From Mauremys mutica (taxonomy: Eukaryota > Chordata > Testudines > Geoemydidae), in contig NC_059077.1 in NCBI RefSeq assembly GCF_020497125.1, positions 30,765,340 to 30,829,339 of the forward strand: a DNA stretch of 64,000 nucleotides, in the 5' to 3' direction. The translations under genes were made by a program, and so were the position numbers. How positions within the stretch are numbered: position 1 is the first letter of the stretch; every line of letters starts with the position of its first letter. The notes beneath the pieces were generated by a model. It saw only the letters and a list, made by a program, of their open reading frames with translations. It was not told where the DNA came from and did not search any database. Shown one piece after another: positions 10,047-23,720 of this stretch.

Positions 10047-13000
10047 TAACATAGTTACCCCCTAGTCTAGTATTCTGTGGTTTTGAATACCTTAAGAAAT
10101 GGTGTTGGATTTTTCATTATCATGCCCTTCTGGTTAGATGCTCACTGTAATTTCAGCTTTCTTTTTCATTCTTTGTAGTCTTGCCCAAAGTGTCATACCC
10201 ACCATCCTCTTCATTGTCAAATTGTATCTCCCGGGCATAGTAAATACCTGACATTTAAAATCAGCCTTCAATGTCCTCTTCCGTTTCTGTCTCTCCTGTC
10301 CATCTCTTTACCAGTTATTCCATTTATGAGAATTACCTCACAGTGATTCAGTTATGTTCATTAAGTCATTTTAACATCACTGCTTGTTCTTGCATTTTTT
10401 TGTCATTCCCTTTGTCCTTTTGCCCTTTTCTTATTCTTCATCTTATGTTGCAAAACAACTCTATCCTTTGCCCTATTTTAACTTGATTATTTGATTTAAG
10501 AGCTCTCCCTCTCCCCTGTTCTACTTGTTTAAAATTGATCGAGCATGCTCTGCTAGTTTTGAACCCAGGAGTTTGGACCACATATGCTTAAATGGAATTT
10601 TGTACTCCATACTGACACCACAAGGTGTTCTGATGCTCCATAAGTCCCAAACCCTCCTTCGTATGCCATGGGTACACCAGCTGGTTATTCTAAAGAAGAA
10701 TTCTAAAGGTTATTCTTTTCTTTACTCAGTCACGGCATGAGGAAGGCCACTACAGTCACCTGGGAAAATTTGTCCTCAATGCTTCCTGCTCCCCACTTTG
10801 ATTTTATTGAAATAATGTCAGCTGTTTCAATGTGAGTGTCACTTAGTGGGAATTCTACAGTATGCCTCAAAGATCTTCTTCAGCCTTCTTGTCACATTCT
10901 TTCTTATGTTCCTGGGAAGACAGCACACCATCCTTTCCTTAATTTATGTTACAGGTGGTTTTTCCCTGTGTGTTTTAACTCTTTCACCCACAGATCGCCT
11001 TTCTAGATTTGTAAGCACTTTCGGGTGGGATTGTACATTCCTGTGTATTTGTATGGGGCCTACCATATTTTGTGTGCTAGCATAATATAAGTCAATTAAT
11101 CACCATAGAGTCAGCAGTCAAAGCAGCTTTCTTGTGTTCTTTCTGATAACTCCCATTTTCTGAAGTTATAGTCTATTCTCAGTCACTGGTCAGTGTGCTG
11201 TTTAAATCTCTCTCTCCTTCATGTCAACAGCAAAATACCTATTACCCTTGTCTAAATTAAATGTCTCCCTGTACATTTCCCTTCTGTTTCTCATACTTCT
11301 CTTCTTTATTTCCACATTCTTCCATCTTCTTTTATCTTTGTCCACATTTATCCCATCTGTTATCTGGACCTGCCATGTCTCTGAAGGCAACACAGACTGA
11401 GACAGTACATTCACCAGGGACTGTTTTGGCTTTACTACTTTCCATAAGCAATTTCAATAGGTGTTGTTTGATTTCTATATTAGGGGGTGGGAGGGGCTCC
11501 AGTAAGGCCAATGGGGCTGCATGTTGGGGGGGGGCAACATTCCCCCTAAACTACACCCATGATTTCAAATCCTGTTCCAGCCCCTCCACCTTCTTCAGCA
11601 AGGAAATCTGCATGTTCATAAATCTGAACAGCACACTTCTTCCATACCGGATTTTTCAGTTCCGTATTATCTATGCTAATCTCAGTTGATGCTCCTTGTC
11701 TTGTTGGAACCTGTTAGTGTCAAACCACTCTGCTCCCCCTCCCTCTGTGAAATTCCTCTGGAGCTTCCTGTTTGTTGCTCTGTGCCTCTTCACTGCTCAA
11801 AAGGTTTGCCTAGTTCATTCATACATTTATGTTTAATTGGTCCTGCTCCTTTTGAGAAGGAGGTTCTTGCACCATTGGTGATTCTGTCACTTTTATACTA
11901 GCTAGACGTAAACATGTTTAAACAAAAAGCAATTACATTTATATAAAAATAAAATATTCGAATCTCATCAAGAGTCACATTGAACTGACCGAAAAAGCAA
12001 GGAAATCCCAAGCTACAACATCCTCACCTCATCCAACCCCATTAAGTGAGAACTTTGATTTTATTCCAAGATAGTTTATTTTCTGTCCACTTCCCACCCC
12101 ATTCTATTGTGGCTGGGCAACGGGACTAAAGGCTGCACAATATGATATAACCAATAATAGCATTATGATGCCAGCAAGTTGAGGGCTCAGTTAATTTTTA
12201 TCCTTACATTCTAATGTTAGTAGACAAAAAGAGTTCAGGAAGTAACGCATTTGTATCAACTCAACTAGCATAAGCTCTACACAAATATATTAAATGTATG
12301 TTTTCAATTATTTCAAAGTGATAGTAAATACGGTTTTTAAACATGATTTTGAAATCTGTTATGCATGAATAATTACTGTTTAACAAAATTATAGGTGCTA
12401 GGATAAATGGAAATTAATACTTCATTCTTTGAAGCAGAAGAGACCTAAGAGATAACACAAAAGGATACCATATGAGTATACATATGCTGAATATCCACTT
12501 AATTTGCAAGAGTTCAAAGGACATTCAATCCCAACAGAATGACATCAAAAATGATTGTAAAAATATCTTGTCAAGCAGCATTGTTGTGCTGTCTAGCTTT
12601 TTAATCGTAGCATAATGTTAATGCTATTAGAGTTTCTACAAAGACACACAGAGGTCAAGGATGCAAGAGGGGGAAAAAAGAAAAGAGAAAGATTATATGT
12701 GCTAATTACATTTTCTGGAGCTTAGCATGATGGTGTGACTACCCTTGGTAACATATATTTTCAGGCTTTGTTCAGACGATGTTATTTTAAAACAATTCCT
12801 TTAACATTCACTAATTCTAGAGTATGGTCTGAAGAGTCCTGCACAAACACTGGGAAAATCAGGTTTGGTGTTTAATGGCAAGCCTGGAAAAACTTTCAGT
12901 TTCAACTTATCTAGAATTAGATATCTGTCCTCAGACAAAGATCCAAATACAAAGTACACAGAAAAGGAAACTGAATATTTACAGTGAGCCTCACTCAGCT

Positions 13001-14645
13001 ATACTGATAAAACACTGATGTATCGCCATTGATTGCAATGTTGTAACTCCTGATTTACACCCATGTGTGACAATTGAGTCCAGTATTTCTTTTCCTATCA
13101 CTTCCTATAATACAGCAATCACAAATACAAAATTCATTGTTTTGCTACAGTGGTAGATTGCAAACTGCATGTTGCCATTTAGTTAGTTTCACAAACGTTT
13201 TTGTATCTTTGTTTTAACAGTGCAGTATCCCACTGAAAATAATTCAACTTTTCTACACTTTCTACACTTTCAGAATGTGTGCAGCTTCTGTGCTGGCACA
13301 GTCGAAGTGGGGGAGGGAAGAAAAGAAATCTTAGTGTTGGCTAGGTTTTATATTGCTATTCATATTTGTACAGGCTACTGAAACATTACAACTTTTCAAT
13401 TAAATATTTTCTGCAACCTATAGTTAGCACAGTCTATTTAAATTTCAACTGGAGAAAAGGACATCTTTTTGTCTTCTGTGATCAAAATTTTGAAGCTTGG
13501 TAATTTTCTTGCTGCTTAGAGAAACAAAGCACCCAGGCTCTCAGAGAAAGCCCATTCTGCAAGATACAAACATTTGCTATTCGGAAAACCTCAATAAGGA
13601 TTTTAATATTAAAACTAAAGGAAGAAAATTACTAATAATGATTGGTTTCAACTAATGAAATGTTTTTATGCAAATATGTGAACCCTAAATATGACCTGGA
13701 AACAAAAGACTGCTTAATAGTTACTATTAAGCAATACATTAGGAGATCAATTAAACAGAACTTCTTTCTAATTATCAAGCTGTACAAAAGTTGCTATGGA
13801 AACCTGGAAAGAGAGAGAGCCAGAATGCAAATAGCAAAAGAAACAAAAAAATATTTGTAAACATGCACCTTGGAATGTGTATAATCAGCTAAGTAATAAA
13901 AGGCTGATTCAATACTCCCCCCTCCCCCCCCGCATATTAGGAGGAAGGGCACTTTACAGTACGAAGGTGCCACTTTAGTCAATATTTGGATGGCATGAAA
14001 CAATGAGATGCCAAAATAATCTTTCTGGAGTCAATGACAATTCTGAAAATTATACTACTGGATAGAACGGAAGACACTTACTTTAAAGGTTTGAAGGAAT
14101 TATAGTGGTGGGCATTAACAGTGTTTGGCAATGAAGTAACATGGATCTTTTCGTGGTGAAGTAAGAGCAAAGACAGGGTTAAAAACCATATTAAATCCTT
14201 TCCTCCCACACCGTAACAAAAAGATCTGCTGGAAACAGGGCTCAGTTTAAACTCCCCTTGTTTTTAAAACCATTTGCCCTTTTAAAGACTCTTGTCTGAA
14301 GGCCATTTTCTTCTTTATTTTGGTGTTACCATTAAAAACAACCTAATCTTCAACGCCAAACTTACTGAAATGCCTAATGCGCTGCAAACAAAACACAATT
14401 ACTAATCTGACTTTACTGCTGAATAAGTGATTGAATTTAAATCTCTTTAGATTTCTGAATTTTAGTGATAACTAAGTCCAGTTTTTGCTAGGTTTATAAA
14501 TGAAACTATGCTAAACAGCAATTTTAGCTGTTTGAGTACTAATTTATTTACTAGTCACCATTGTGTAAGGGTTTTTGATTTTTTTAATGTAGAATATTTC
14601 ATTCACAAGTATTTCAGTAGGAATCTGGACAGAAAAAACATTTGT
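10047..14645. other. AT-rich unassigned DNA
   Basis: A long stretch without supported genes. 10047-11900 is T/C-rich and could hold more of an eroded minus-strand LINE, but no motif was convincing. 11900-14645 is AT-rich with homopolymer runs, including a C-rich tract at about 13915-13931 and a short CTTTCTACA duplication near 13253-13270. No terminal repeats were seen. Confidence 0.5.
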
Positions 14646-14691
14646 GAAAAGAAAAGAAAAGAAAAGAAAAGAAAAGAAAAGAAAAGAAAAG
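14646..14691 (+). repeat. (GAAAA)n microsatellite
   Basis: About nine uninterrupted GAAAA units. Both strands stay open through it, which explains the KEKKRK- and FSFLFF-like frames overlapping it. Confidence 0.97.
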
Positions 14692-15405
14692 GACTGTTCA
14701 AGGATATTAGATTTGTAAAATATACCCAAGAACTTATTATAAATTTTGTTGAGAGATTTTCGTTTTCAGAGATATATAGGTAGTGAAGACAGCAAAACAG
14801 GAGACAAACAAACAAACAAACAGAAAACCTTCCAATACCATAAATTATTTTCACTGCACAAAGAAAGGCCCCTGCAATATATATAGTCTTGAAGACTTTG
14901 AATTATTTGACCTTGACAATGCCATATGAAGGACAGTGAAGAAAAACTGCAGAATTCAGTTTATTTTTTTTTAATGCAAGCCACAATTTTTATAAGGCAG
15001 ATTAACTAATGGGGGAGAAATTATTTGACCTTCTTGAGAGCTGTATTCATGCAGAATATATGTCATCATTATGAACCACTAAGCAGTAAATTTATTGATA
15101 CCATACATTTGAAAATCCTGTATATTAAGTGCAGACTTACACACATACACTTATATTATATGTATAGCCTGCATGTGGTCTATTTTTAACTAATTACATT
15201 GTACTCATGCCTTTTGCCATTATAATTTTATTTAATAATTTATTATAAATTTATATGTATGTTCCTAGTAAACCTGACTGGGGAAAATCGGTATAAATAT
15301 TACTTTAATGGCTGTGTATATATTAGAGAGGAAATGCTAGAATGGTACAATCAAGTCTACCTCATGTTATAAATACTGCATGTTATTAGTAGATACACAT
15401 AGACT
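14692..15405. other. AT-rich unassigned DNA
   Basis: AT-rich sequence; only a short ACAAACAAACAAACA run near 14806-14821 stands out. Confidence 0.5.
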
Positions 15406-16001
15406 TAGGGCCCTACCAAATTCACGGCCATGAAAACCATGTCACGTACCATGAAATCTGGGCTCCCCCTGTGAAATCTGGTCTTTTGTGTGCTTTTACC
15501 CTCTACTATACAGATTTCATGGGGGAACCAGCATTTCTCAAATTGGGGACCCTGACCCTAAAAGGAGTTGTGGGGGGTCCCAAGGTTACTTTAGAGTGCA
15601 CCCTTACTTCCGCACTGCCTTCAGAGGTGGGTGGACGAAGAGCAGAGGCTGTTGGCCGTGCACCCAGCTCTGAAGGCAGTGCCCTGCCAGCTGCAGTGCA
15701 GATGTAATGGTGGCAATACTATACCATGCCACCCTTACCTCTGTGCTGCTGCCTTCAGAATTGCTCTTCAGATTCTCATCTCTGAAGGCAGTGCCACCGT
15801 CAGCAGCAGCGCAGAAGTAAGGGTAGCAGTACCACAACCCCTCCCCACCATAATAACCTTGCAACACTCCCCCTACACACACAACTCCTTTTTGGTTCAG
15901 GACCCCTACAATTACAACACTAAAATTTCAGATTTAAATAGCTGAAATCATGAAATTTATTATTTTTTAAATCCTATGACCATGAATTTGCTAGGCCCCT
16001 A
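15406..16001. mobile_element. hAT-like non-autonomous element (TAGGGCCCTACC family)
   Basis: The left end TAGGGCCCTACCAAATTCA and the right end, read in reverse as TAGGGGCCTAGCAAATTCA, are terminal inverted repeats. A near-perfect 8-bp duplication flanks it (CATAGACT at 15398-15405, CATATACT at 16002-16009). The interior has GGGACCCTGACC and a GC-rich AGCAGCGCAGAAGTAAGGG segment repeated in both orientations (CTTACCTCTGTGCTGCTGCC near 15736). No transposase reading frame is present. Confidence 0.85.
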
Positions 16002-16154
16002 CATATACTCATATACAAAACAGGAAAAAATGTATGGTTGCATGTCTGAGCACAGGAGTAGGAGTAAGGAATTCCATAATAGAACTGGATAATGTACTTG
16101 TATTGAATAATTAATTTATTGAATTGAGCTCTTTTTTCTGTTTGCAAATTATCT

Positions 16155-18500
16155 AGGGCTGGATGTTCTGGAGTAATCTGGCCTCTTTCACAACATTTCT
16201 TTTGTGTGACATCTTGCAAAGCAACATTAAAGATTGACATCCAGGTTTGTTATCTACTCTGTGTCTTCCAGTTACACAGAATGATTCAAAGCTGTCCCTC
16301 TGGAAAAGGATCTTAGAGGGCAATGGTTCATGGTTTGGATATCTTCTCCACATTCATATAGTGTGCTGTCTTTCATTTTCCATTGGTGTAGTAGTCATGC
16401 GAGGTTCTGATGAGGTTCACTATGATCCTTATCTTATGTGGTACAGTGAAGCCAAGTTGTTGTTCTGTTGGTTCCATAATTAGGTCTTGATTCTTGATTC
16501 TGCTCTTTTCCAAAAGCTTCCAACACTTGTTTTTTGGTGGCAGTGCTGAGGTTTCAAGAGTCTTGGCCACTAACCAGTAGGGGTTCCTGGACTTTCAGGG
16601 AGGGAGGAAAGGGCAGTGGGTGGATATCTTCATAAATGGGAAAGTTGATGTTCCTTACTCCATGGTTGTATTCTTGTATTATTGCTGTTGCTCTTCGGAG
16701 GGAGGATGGTAAAATATGTGTGAGGATGGGAAGCCAGATTGTTGGTGTTGATTTCAGCATTCCTGTGACAAATCTCATAGCAGTGTTCAATTACACGTCA
16801 ACAAGTTTAATAGGTACGCCATCTGTCCATGCTAGTGCACAATATTCAGCTGCTGTGAAGATGAGGGCCATGGTGGCTATATGTAAGGTGTGAGTGTCTG
16901 CTTCCCAACTGGTCCTAGTGACTTGGTGGACTATATTGTTTCTAGCCTTTATCTTGGGAGTTATCTGCATCAAGTCTTGGTGGTATGTGAGGCTATGATC
17001 CAGAACTACCCCAAGGTGGAGTTTAGTGTCCCAAAAGGTGATATTCACATGATTCTTTAAATGTTGGTCACTCAGACAGAATTCAGAGACAGCTGTTTTA
17101 AGGTAGTTTGTTTGGAGTCACCATAACCAGTAGTACTCATCCATTTTTTTTTCAGATCTTCTGTGAGGATGCATTCCTCTTGGAAGAAAGTGCTTGCTTG
17201 GATGGTGAGCATGAGATCACGAACATATCCAAATTTCTATGACTGAATCAGTGACATGTCGCTGATACAAATATTAAAGAGTGATGGTGCCAGGATGAAT
17301 CCCTGTGTGACCCTGTTGTTTTAGTAGACAAGGTCTGCTGGTCTATTCCATTAGATGTCTGCATAACTGTGAGTGGGATCCTTGTTCTGCAACACACCAT
17401 TTTTGATACTTTCTGAAGCAGGACATCCCAACAAATTGTGTTGTATACCTTAGAGAGGTCCACAAAGGCCACTCTGTTTTGAGCCCTTGTTGACAGTCAG
17501 TTTCGATGTAAGTTGTCAGCATGATTATCTGATTGAAGGTACTTCATCCCAGTCTAAACCAGATTGCTCTTTAGGGATGTAGTCATCAAAGATGGGTGTA
17601 AGTCTCTGCAAAAGCATCCTTTCCAAGAGCTTGTACATTACACATAGTAATGATACCAGCTAGTAGTTTTTCCATTGGCTGCTTTCCCTGGTTTTCAGGA
17701 TGGCACTGGCCTTTGTTTGATATGATACCTTGGGCATTTAGCCAGAAGCATGCACATTGATAAAACTGCTGCCATGCTAACCTAGGTTTTTCAGAAACTC
17801 TGGTCAGATGCTGTCTGGGCCTGCAGCCTTGCCAAGTTTAGTGTGAGGTCCATTTTTTCTCTAGTGAATGGCTTTGATAGATTTGATGTTGCTGGGCAGA
17901 CTCATAGAGAGTGATAAAACTCTCTGCACTTTCCTTTTGTGATGTAAATACGTTTCAGTCTTGGAATTCAGAAGCATTTGGGGGATGATGGTGTCAGCTA
18001 TAACATGTGTCACTCTGCTTTGGGGAGGGTTAACACTGCCTGGATTATGGAGAAGCCTCCAGTGTTTCCTGATTGAGTGGGTAAAATCTAGGCTCTGTGT
18101 AGCTTTCATCCATAGCTCTCATCTTGTGGAGTTCAATGTTTCCTGTTGTTTGTACTCCTGTAGGAGTGCCCCGTTATGTGCCCACCTTCAGAGGTTGTAG
18201 GTTTCCTGTAGTCTCAGCGGCTTTAAGGAGGTTGATGAACCTGTCATTGTTGGCTCCCTTCAGGTATTTGGTGAACCACTTTATTAAATAGCTTCCGTGT
18301 ACTGTTCCAAACGTCCTTCCTAAAGTTCCAGTGTGGCTTTGGTAGTGATGGAATTAGAAGGACTTTGCACCACTCAGACAGTGGAAAGGTGCCAGAAATA
18401 GTCAGATCTTCCCAGCTGGAGACTCTTCTAGTGTAGGAGAGTTTACAGTGGGTATAGAGCCAGTAGAGCAGCTTCTGTGCAGCCCCTTGTGTGAGAGGTA
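16155..18500 (-). pseudogene. Non-LTR retrotransposon ORF2 remnant, non-CR1 clade
   Basis: Minus-strand frames match, in order, a LINE pol. 18109-17861 looks like the linker before the reverse transcriptase. 17472-17248 has AFVDLSKVYNTI, the RT motif usually AFxDLSxAYDTV. 17048-16791 has LGVVLDHSLTYHQ, IKARNNI and ALIFTAAEYCALAW, the thumb region. 16790-16554 has WLPILTHILPSSLRR. 16570-16373 has LIMEPTEQQLGFTVP. 16353-16155 is the cysteine/histidine tail region. The catalytic YADD box was not found intact, and several frameshifts separate the parts. The RNNI...AEYCA..W signature differs from CR1 and resembles jockey-superfamily or Vingi-type elements; the clade is uncertain. Confidence 0.75.
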
Positions 18501-20451
18501 TGTCTGGGGAATGGAGGGGGAGTGTTCAGAGCATGCTGTGCTCTTGTATTCCCCAGATGACAAATGGCCTCCTGTGCAGGATCCAAGATCAGCTTCTCTA
18601 ATCTATGCCAAGGCTGAGATGAAGCTGGGCCAGAAGAGAACTGGCCCCAGAAACAGGAAGTCACTTCTCCATATTCTTCCCACCAGCAGTGTCCAGCAGA
18701 AGCTAAGTACAGATGATAAATAGGGCCTTATAGCTATAGTTATGTTTAATATTATTCAACCAAAACTTAGACTGATCATATTTCAACTAATAACTGGTGA
18801 ATGAAGGCCTGAATCAAGCAGATTTGTCAGATTGGGGCCTGTGTATTCCTGTTGCTTTTGACAAATAATTGTGTTGATTGATCACCAAAGTCATGTAGTG
18901 TTGTTTCTGTACTCTGACTTCACAACTGAAATATTTATAAAGAACAAGAGGAAAATGAACTGTGTTTAGCATAATCATTTGAACATTTCTGGAGGGAACT
19001 TGCAAGTGAACACATTTGCACAGGAATTCACAATATTTTCCCTTTCTATATACAGTCTTGCCAGAAAACAAAACAAAACAACAACAAAGGAAAACACCAA
19101 ACAATACATCACTTAAAATATGGAAATTATTAATAACATTAATATTAATAATAATACAGAAAATGAAAAAAAAAAGTAGTAATTACCACTGAAGTATTTT
19201 CACAGTTCTAATCAAAATGAATGTGTGAATATTTTTAACTGGACTCACCCATCTCTGTTTTCTTGCTCAAGTCACTTAGGGAAGGATTTTCTAAAGTGCT
19301 CAGCATTGCCCTAACTCTGCTCTCACTGAAGTCAAGGATTAACTTCAATGGGAACAGAGTTAGACCAATACTAAACAATTCTGAAAATCCCACCCTTAAC
19401 CTCTCTTTGTGTTTCCCCGTCTGTACCATATAGATTAACAATGCTCACCTACATTGGAGGGTTGTATGAAGCTTATCTGGTTAATGTTTAGATGTAAAAC
19501 AGTATCAGGTGTTATTCAGTTGTTTAATATGCAGCATTGTACATCTCAACCAAAATCTTTTATATAAAAGATATTCTTTTCACATGTTTCTGAAAGTGTG
19601 AGCCCTGAGATGCAGCTCAGAAGAGGCAATAATCAGCATAATTCCATACTTTCTGATAGCCTTCACCACCAGCTGCACTGGAGAAAAACACACACAAAAA
19701 GAAAGACTATTTAACCACCTAAGGGCAACTCACACATATCAAGAAGAAATGAGTACTATTTCCAAAAGAAAATAACTTAGGCTTCCACTGGTGGGAGAAG
19801 GTCACTCTGGCTAGCTCCAGTGAAATATTCAAGAAATCCAATTAGCTCTACATTAAATCTACAAATCTATTCTCATTGAAGGACATTAGCCTAAAACACC
19901 ACTAAACAAAATACTATTATATCCCCCCTGTGGTGGAAAATAAAGTTGTGCAGCACTAATGAGAACTGATTTAATAGATTTAGCAACAAAGAAACAAAAT
20001 AAAAATATAACAGTTTGTCAGATGAAAGGTAGGTCCTTGAAACAAATAAAAACCATCTCAGGACCCACATGTAAATCCATGGTAGAGATCATCCTCGAAT
20101 TGAGGGATCACCAATCAATAACCAAAAAAGTCCATTAGGAAAAAAAGTTAATCTGGATCCTGATTTATCAATGAATTGATATATAAAATGTGCTTATTAC
20201 ATTAGCTAGGCTCATATACTGCAATTTAAAGCATAACAAAACTGATTCAGTGTCAGCTACTGTGAACTCAGTAACACCCCACAATAACAGAAAATCTGCC
20301 TTCTCCTCACCCCTAAAGCATCCTTTCAGGCACAGGACAGGAGCAATATATCAGCCTTGCAATGTGACCCGAGTCCTTGTTGGACTGCTGGAGGAATTGA
20401 GTTCCAGAGTGAAGGCCATTGCACCAAGAATGCCCCATCTCTAGCCCCTGA
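18501..20451. other. Unassigned DNA with one palindromic repeat fragment
   Basis: Mostly AT-rich with no genes. At about 19275-19400 lies a degenerate palindrome: GGATTTTCTAAAGTGCTCAG pairs with CTGAAAATCCC, around a TCACTGAAGTC/ACTTCAATGGG core. It belongs to the dispersed palindromic repeat class described in the findings. A CAAAACAAAACAACAACAAA run is near 19069. Confidence 0.5.
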
Positions 20452-20938
20452 GGGTAGGTCTACATTTGTGGCAGTGTATAGCATACAGACACTGCATGCC
20501 CAGCTAGCATAGGTATAAATAGCAATGTAGCTGGTGACACACTGCTTAGGAGAGTAGAGTAGAGACAGCCTGAATCCTAGGATATACCCTAAACAGCTCT
20601 CCATATGCCCAACCAGTGCCTCCCACATCTACACTGTTATTTTTATCAGTGTAGTGTTCTGCTGCCAGAGTCTTTCACCACCAGGAAAGACCGGAGGCAA
20701 GAAAAGGCTCTGGCAGGGGGGAAGACAGCAAGGAAAGGCTCCTGCAGCTCCTTCCTGTCTGAGCCTTTCCCTGCTACCTCCCCCCGTGCTAATCTTTCCT
20801 TGCCGCAGTGAAAGACTCTGGCAGCAGGGAGCTGCTGGAGTCTTTTCCTGCTGCCTCTTCCCTGCTGGAGCCTTTCACAGCCACAGGTAGCTACATACCA
20901 CAGTGAGCATGAATGCAACTGTGTAGCTGCACATACCC
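20452..20938. mobile_element. MITE with GGGTAGGTCTACA ends
   Basis: The left end GGGTAGGTCTACA and the right end, read in reverse as GGGTATGTGCAGCTACAC, form imperfect inverted repeats. The middle has GC-rich arms in opposing orientation (CTGCCAGAGTCTTTCACC against AAAGACTCTGGCAG). It resembles the Harbinger-like MITEs elsewhere in the window, but no clean target duplication was seen, so the class is inferred. Confidence 0.6.
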
Positions 20939-23343
20939 TACATGCCACCATAAGCGAAGACAGGGTTTGAGAAATGTTTTTGTTATTTTTCAACTGACTG
21001 CAAAATACTCAAACGTATTCATTATTTTAACATTTTGATTTGAATTTCTTTGCAAAACTTAACCAGTATTTCATAGCTTATGAACACTGCACAGCAAGTA
21101 TTCCATATTGAGACTTCCCAAATGGCGCCATGTCAAACCCCAATCCTGCAATTGAAATCACGTGTGCGGAATCTTGTCCATGCAGATTTCCACTGGATTC
21201 CATAGGGTTCAACCTGGGCACAAGTGCAAAGCATATTGCAGGATTTGGACCTTTGTTACCTTGATCACATTATTGTTTCTGTCCCATGGCTGACTGACTT
21301 ATTTAATTAACCAATCCTAAGCACATTTTGAATTTCACTGTCACTGAATATTCAGGCTTCATACTTCAATTTTAGCAAATAATGCTAAGCTGCTTGGCTG
21401 TTCACAGAAGCAAACACAGAAGATCACAGACACTGTTGAAATAAAATTAATTTTTGAATCCAAACCAATATTAATGGAAAGATTTGTTCATCTCTAACTG
21501 CAACATTACGATGAAACAAAGGAATCTTTTAACATAAAATCTTCTTCTCTTTCACTTCCTTTAAGTCATTTGACCACCACAATATGGAAATAAGCATTTC
21601 TGCTAATTACCTTGGAGAGAAAAAAATCAAGATGAATGAAGCACCGTGTTTTGCACATATCAAACAGACAAGCTGTCAATGCTGCCTAACCCATCCTTAT
21701 AACAATTCCCTTTCCCCAAGGAAGTTGTCAGGAAAATGGAGGCCCTTGTCACTTCTCCGCTTGCAATTTGGGACTTTCCTTTCACACCTAGTTTATTTCC
21801 AGAACCTTTTGGCACCATTCTTGCAATTAAGTGACAAAATAACTTGAAAAATTGCCAAATTTAAGCCCGCAATCCCATCATTCTGGTGTCCTTTCAGACC
21901 TTTTCAGGTAAAGGAGGTAAGACAGAGAGTGAGCCTGCTCTTCATTATGTTCCAGTCTTTGGAATGTTCTGCTCCTGCAGGCACACTAAGCAACCAGTTC
22001 TGCATCAGGGCTGCAAGTGGCTGGGCAAATTCATCAGCACTTGGAGAACCTTAGGAGACTCATCAGTGCTGGAGTGCCTGTGAGAGTTAAGAAGTGTGTG
22101 AAATGGCTTAGGAAACTCAGCACCGTCAGTCCCTTTGTGGTCTGCAAGAGGAGAGACCCATCCCCATTTACCTTACTGTGTGTGGGCGTGCATGCTGTTG
22201 CGTGCCCTGAGACTCTGCAACTAGAGTTCTTTTCAAAGCTCATCAATACCGTAACAAACTTCATAAAGATCTTCAAAGCCCACACCAATCCTTAATGAGT
22301 TCAATGGATTCTTAGATGCCATTCTTTCTGACACTACTAATTCAGCACTGAATAACTTTTTAATAATTTAAAATGCTTTTCAACATCCCAGATTTAATCA
22401 TGTGCACTAGACCTCACCAAGAGCTTACAGATAAACCTATTTGACATTTCTCAGACAAGTAGTTTTGTAGCTAGGAAACAGCAGAAAGGAGAAGATATTT
22501 CTTTATTATGGTTAAGACCAATACATTTTTGCCCATTCTCTTTAAAACCTCTTGTCCAAATAAGCTCTAATTTGGTCAAGCAGGTGCCCATTGGTCACAG
22601 CATACTTAGGCCAAATTTGAAGCTGAAAAGAATGTGTTTGGATATTTTCGAGGGGAACCAAATCAATCTTATAATGGAAAGTGAGATTCAACTTTACCCA
22701 ATAATATGTCTGTGAGAGAGAAAAAGAGCATTTTAATACATGATACAGTGCATGTTAAGGTATGATAGTAATTACATATAGTATACCAGCTATGTGCACA
22801 TATACCAACTATACCAGCTATGTGCACACGTGTTTGTGTGTGGGTGTGCATGAATGCACAAATCAGTAAAGCCATACATATCCAAATCACCAAGCATTTT
22901 TATGATCCTGTAAGGGAGAGGTGAAGCTAGAAATGGAAAGATTTCATCCAGCCAGCCATGGCTAAACAGGATAATGTGTACGTCATTGTAGATTGTGCAA
23001 AGTGACGACCTGGCAAAGTAATAGCAATCAGAAAGTGTCCTTATCAGGCACATTTACAAGAACATTCCAGATTAACAAAGCAAAGTTTGTTTTTACACTA
23101 ATTCAACACCAGACAAGACTGTGTGCAATGCTTGTTGAGATAAAAGAGAAATATGGATACCTATAAAATTCATGTAAGGAGCATTGCCTGCAGAATGACA
23201 GAGTGTGTGTATCTGTGTTGTTGAAGACATACAAAGGGAGAAAATGGTTTCATAACTGTGAAAGGAGAGAGAGGAATCACTGAAGAAAGTGTTAATGCAA
23301 GATTCCATCTATTGTTCAGTAGCAGCACTAACATGGGCGTAGA
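20939..23343. other. Unassigned DNA with palindromic and tandem fragments
   Basis: A palindromic repeat fragment at about 21138-21250 has CAATCCTGCAATTGAA at one side and ATATTGCAGGATTTGGACC at the other. A short tandem duplication of ATACCAGCTATGTGCACA lies at about 22781-22829. The rest is unremarkable, with no gene signal. Confidence 0.5.
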
Positions 23344-23475
23344 TATCATAGGCCGGGGGAGGCTGTGCCTCCCCAAACAGCCAGGCATGGCCCCGCCCAT
23401 GCTCCACCCCAACCCTGCCCCCCACTTCCTGCTCTGTGGCTCCCCCATGTGCCATGGTCCTCACAGCCAGTGATT
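23344..23475. repeat. GC-rich repeat, AGGCTGTGCCT family (second copy)
   Basis: TATCATAGGCCGGGGGAGGC and the following TGTGCCTCCCC and TGGCCCCGCCC align with 4517-4580. The copy ends near CCCCCATGTGCCATGG. It is too short to classify; no duplication is visible. Confidence 0.55.
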
Positions 23476-23720
23476 CACGCGCTGGCCATGAGCATTAACC
23501 ACAGTAGGAACCATCCTATACCCACTCCAGCTTTTTCACACTCCAGGTCTTCCATGGAAATATTTAATAATGAGAAATGGATTGAAACAGAAAACAAAAT
23601 AATAAATTCTGGTGTTAGGGAATGTCACAAAACACTCACCCGATGCTACATGAAGTTTGGAAATGAAACCAAAATACTTCAAATCATCCATAGTTGCACA
23701 GTTGTTGGAATATATTAAAC

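Noticed and set aside
11202..11689. Frames of 70 and 142 codons
   Set aside because: No motif in the translation; T/C-rich composition explains the open frame.
15471..15945. Frames of 78-104 codons
   Set aside because: They fall wholly inside the hAT element 15406-16001 and match no transposase motif.
20646..20993. 115-codon minus-strand frame
   Set aside because: Produced by the GC-rich inverted arms of the MITE 20452-20938.
22781..22829. Short tandem duplication considered as a CRISPR or minisatellite unit
   Set aside because: Only two copies, directly adjacent, no spacer regularity; vertebrate context.
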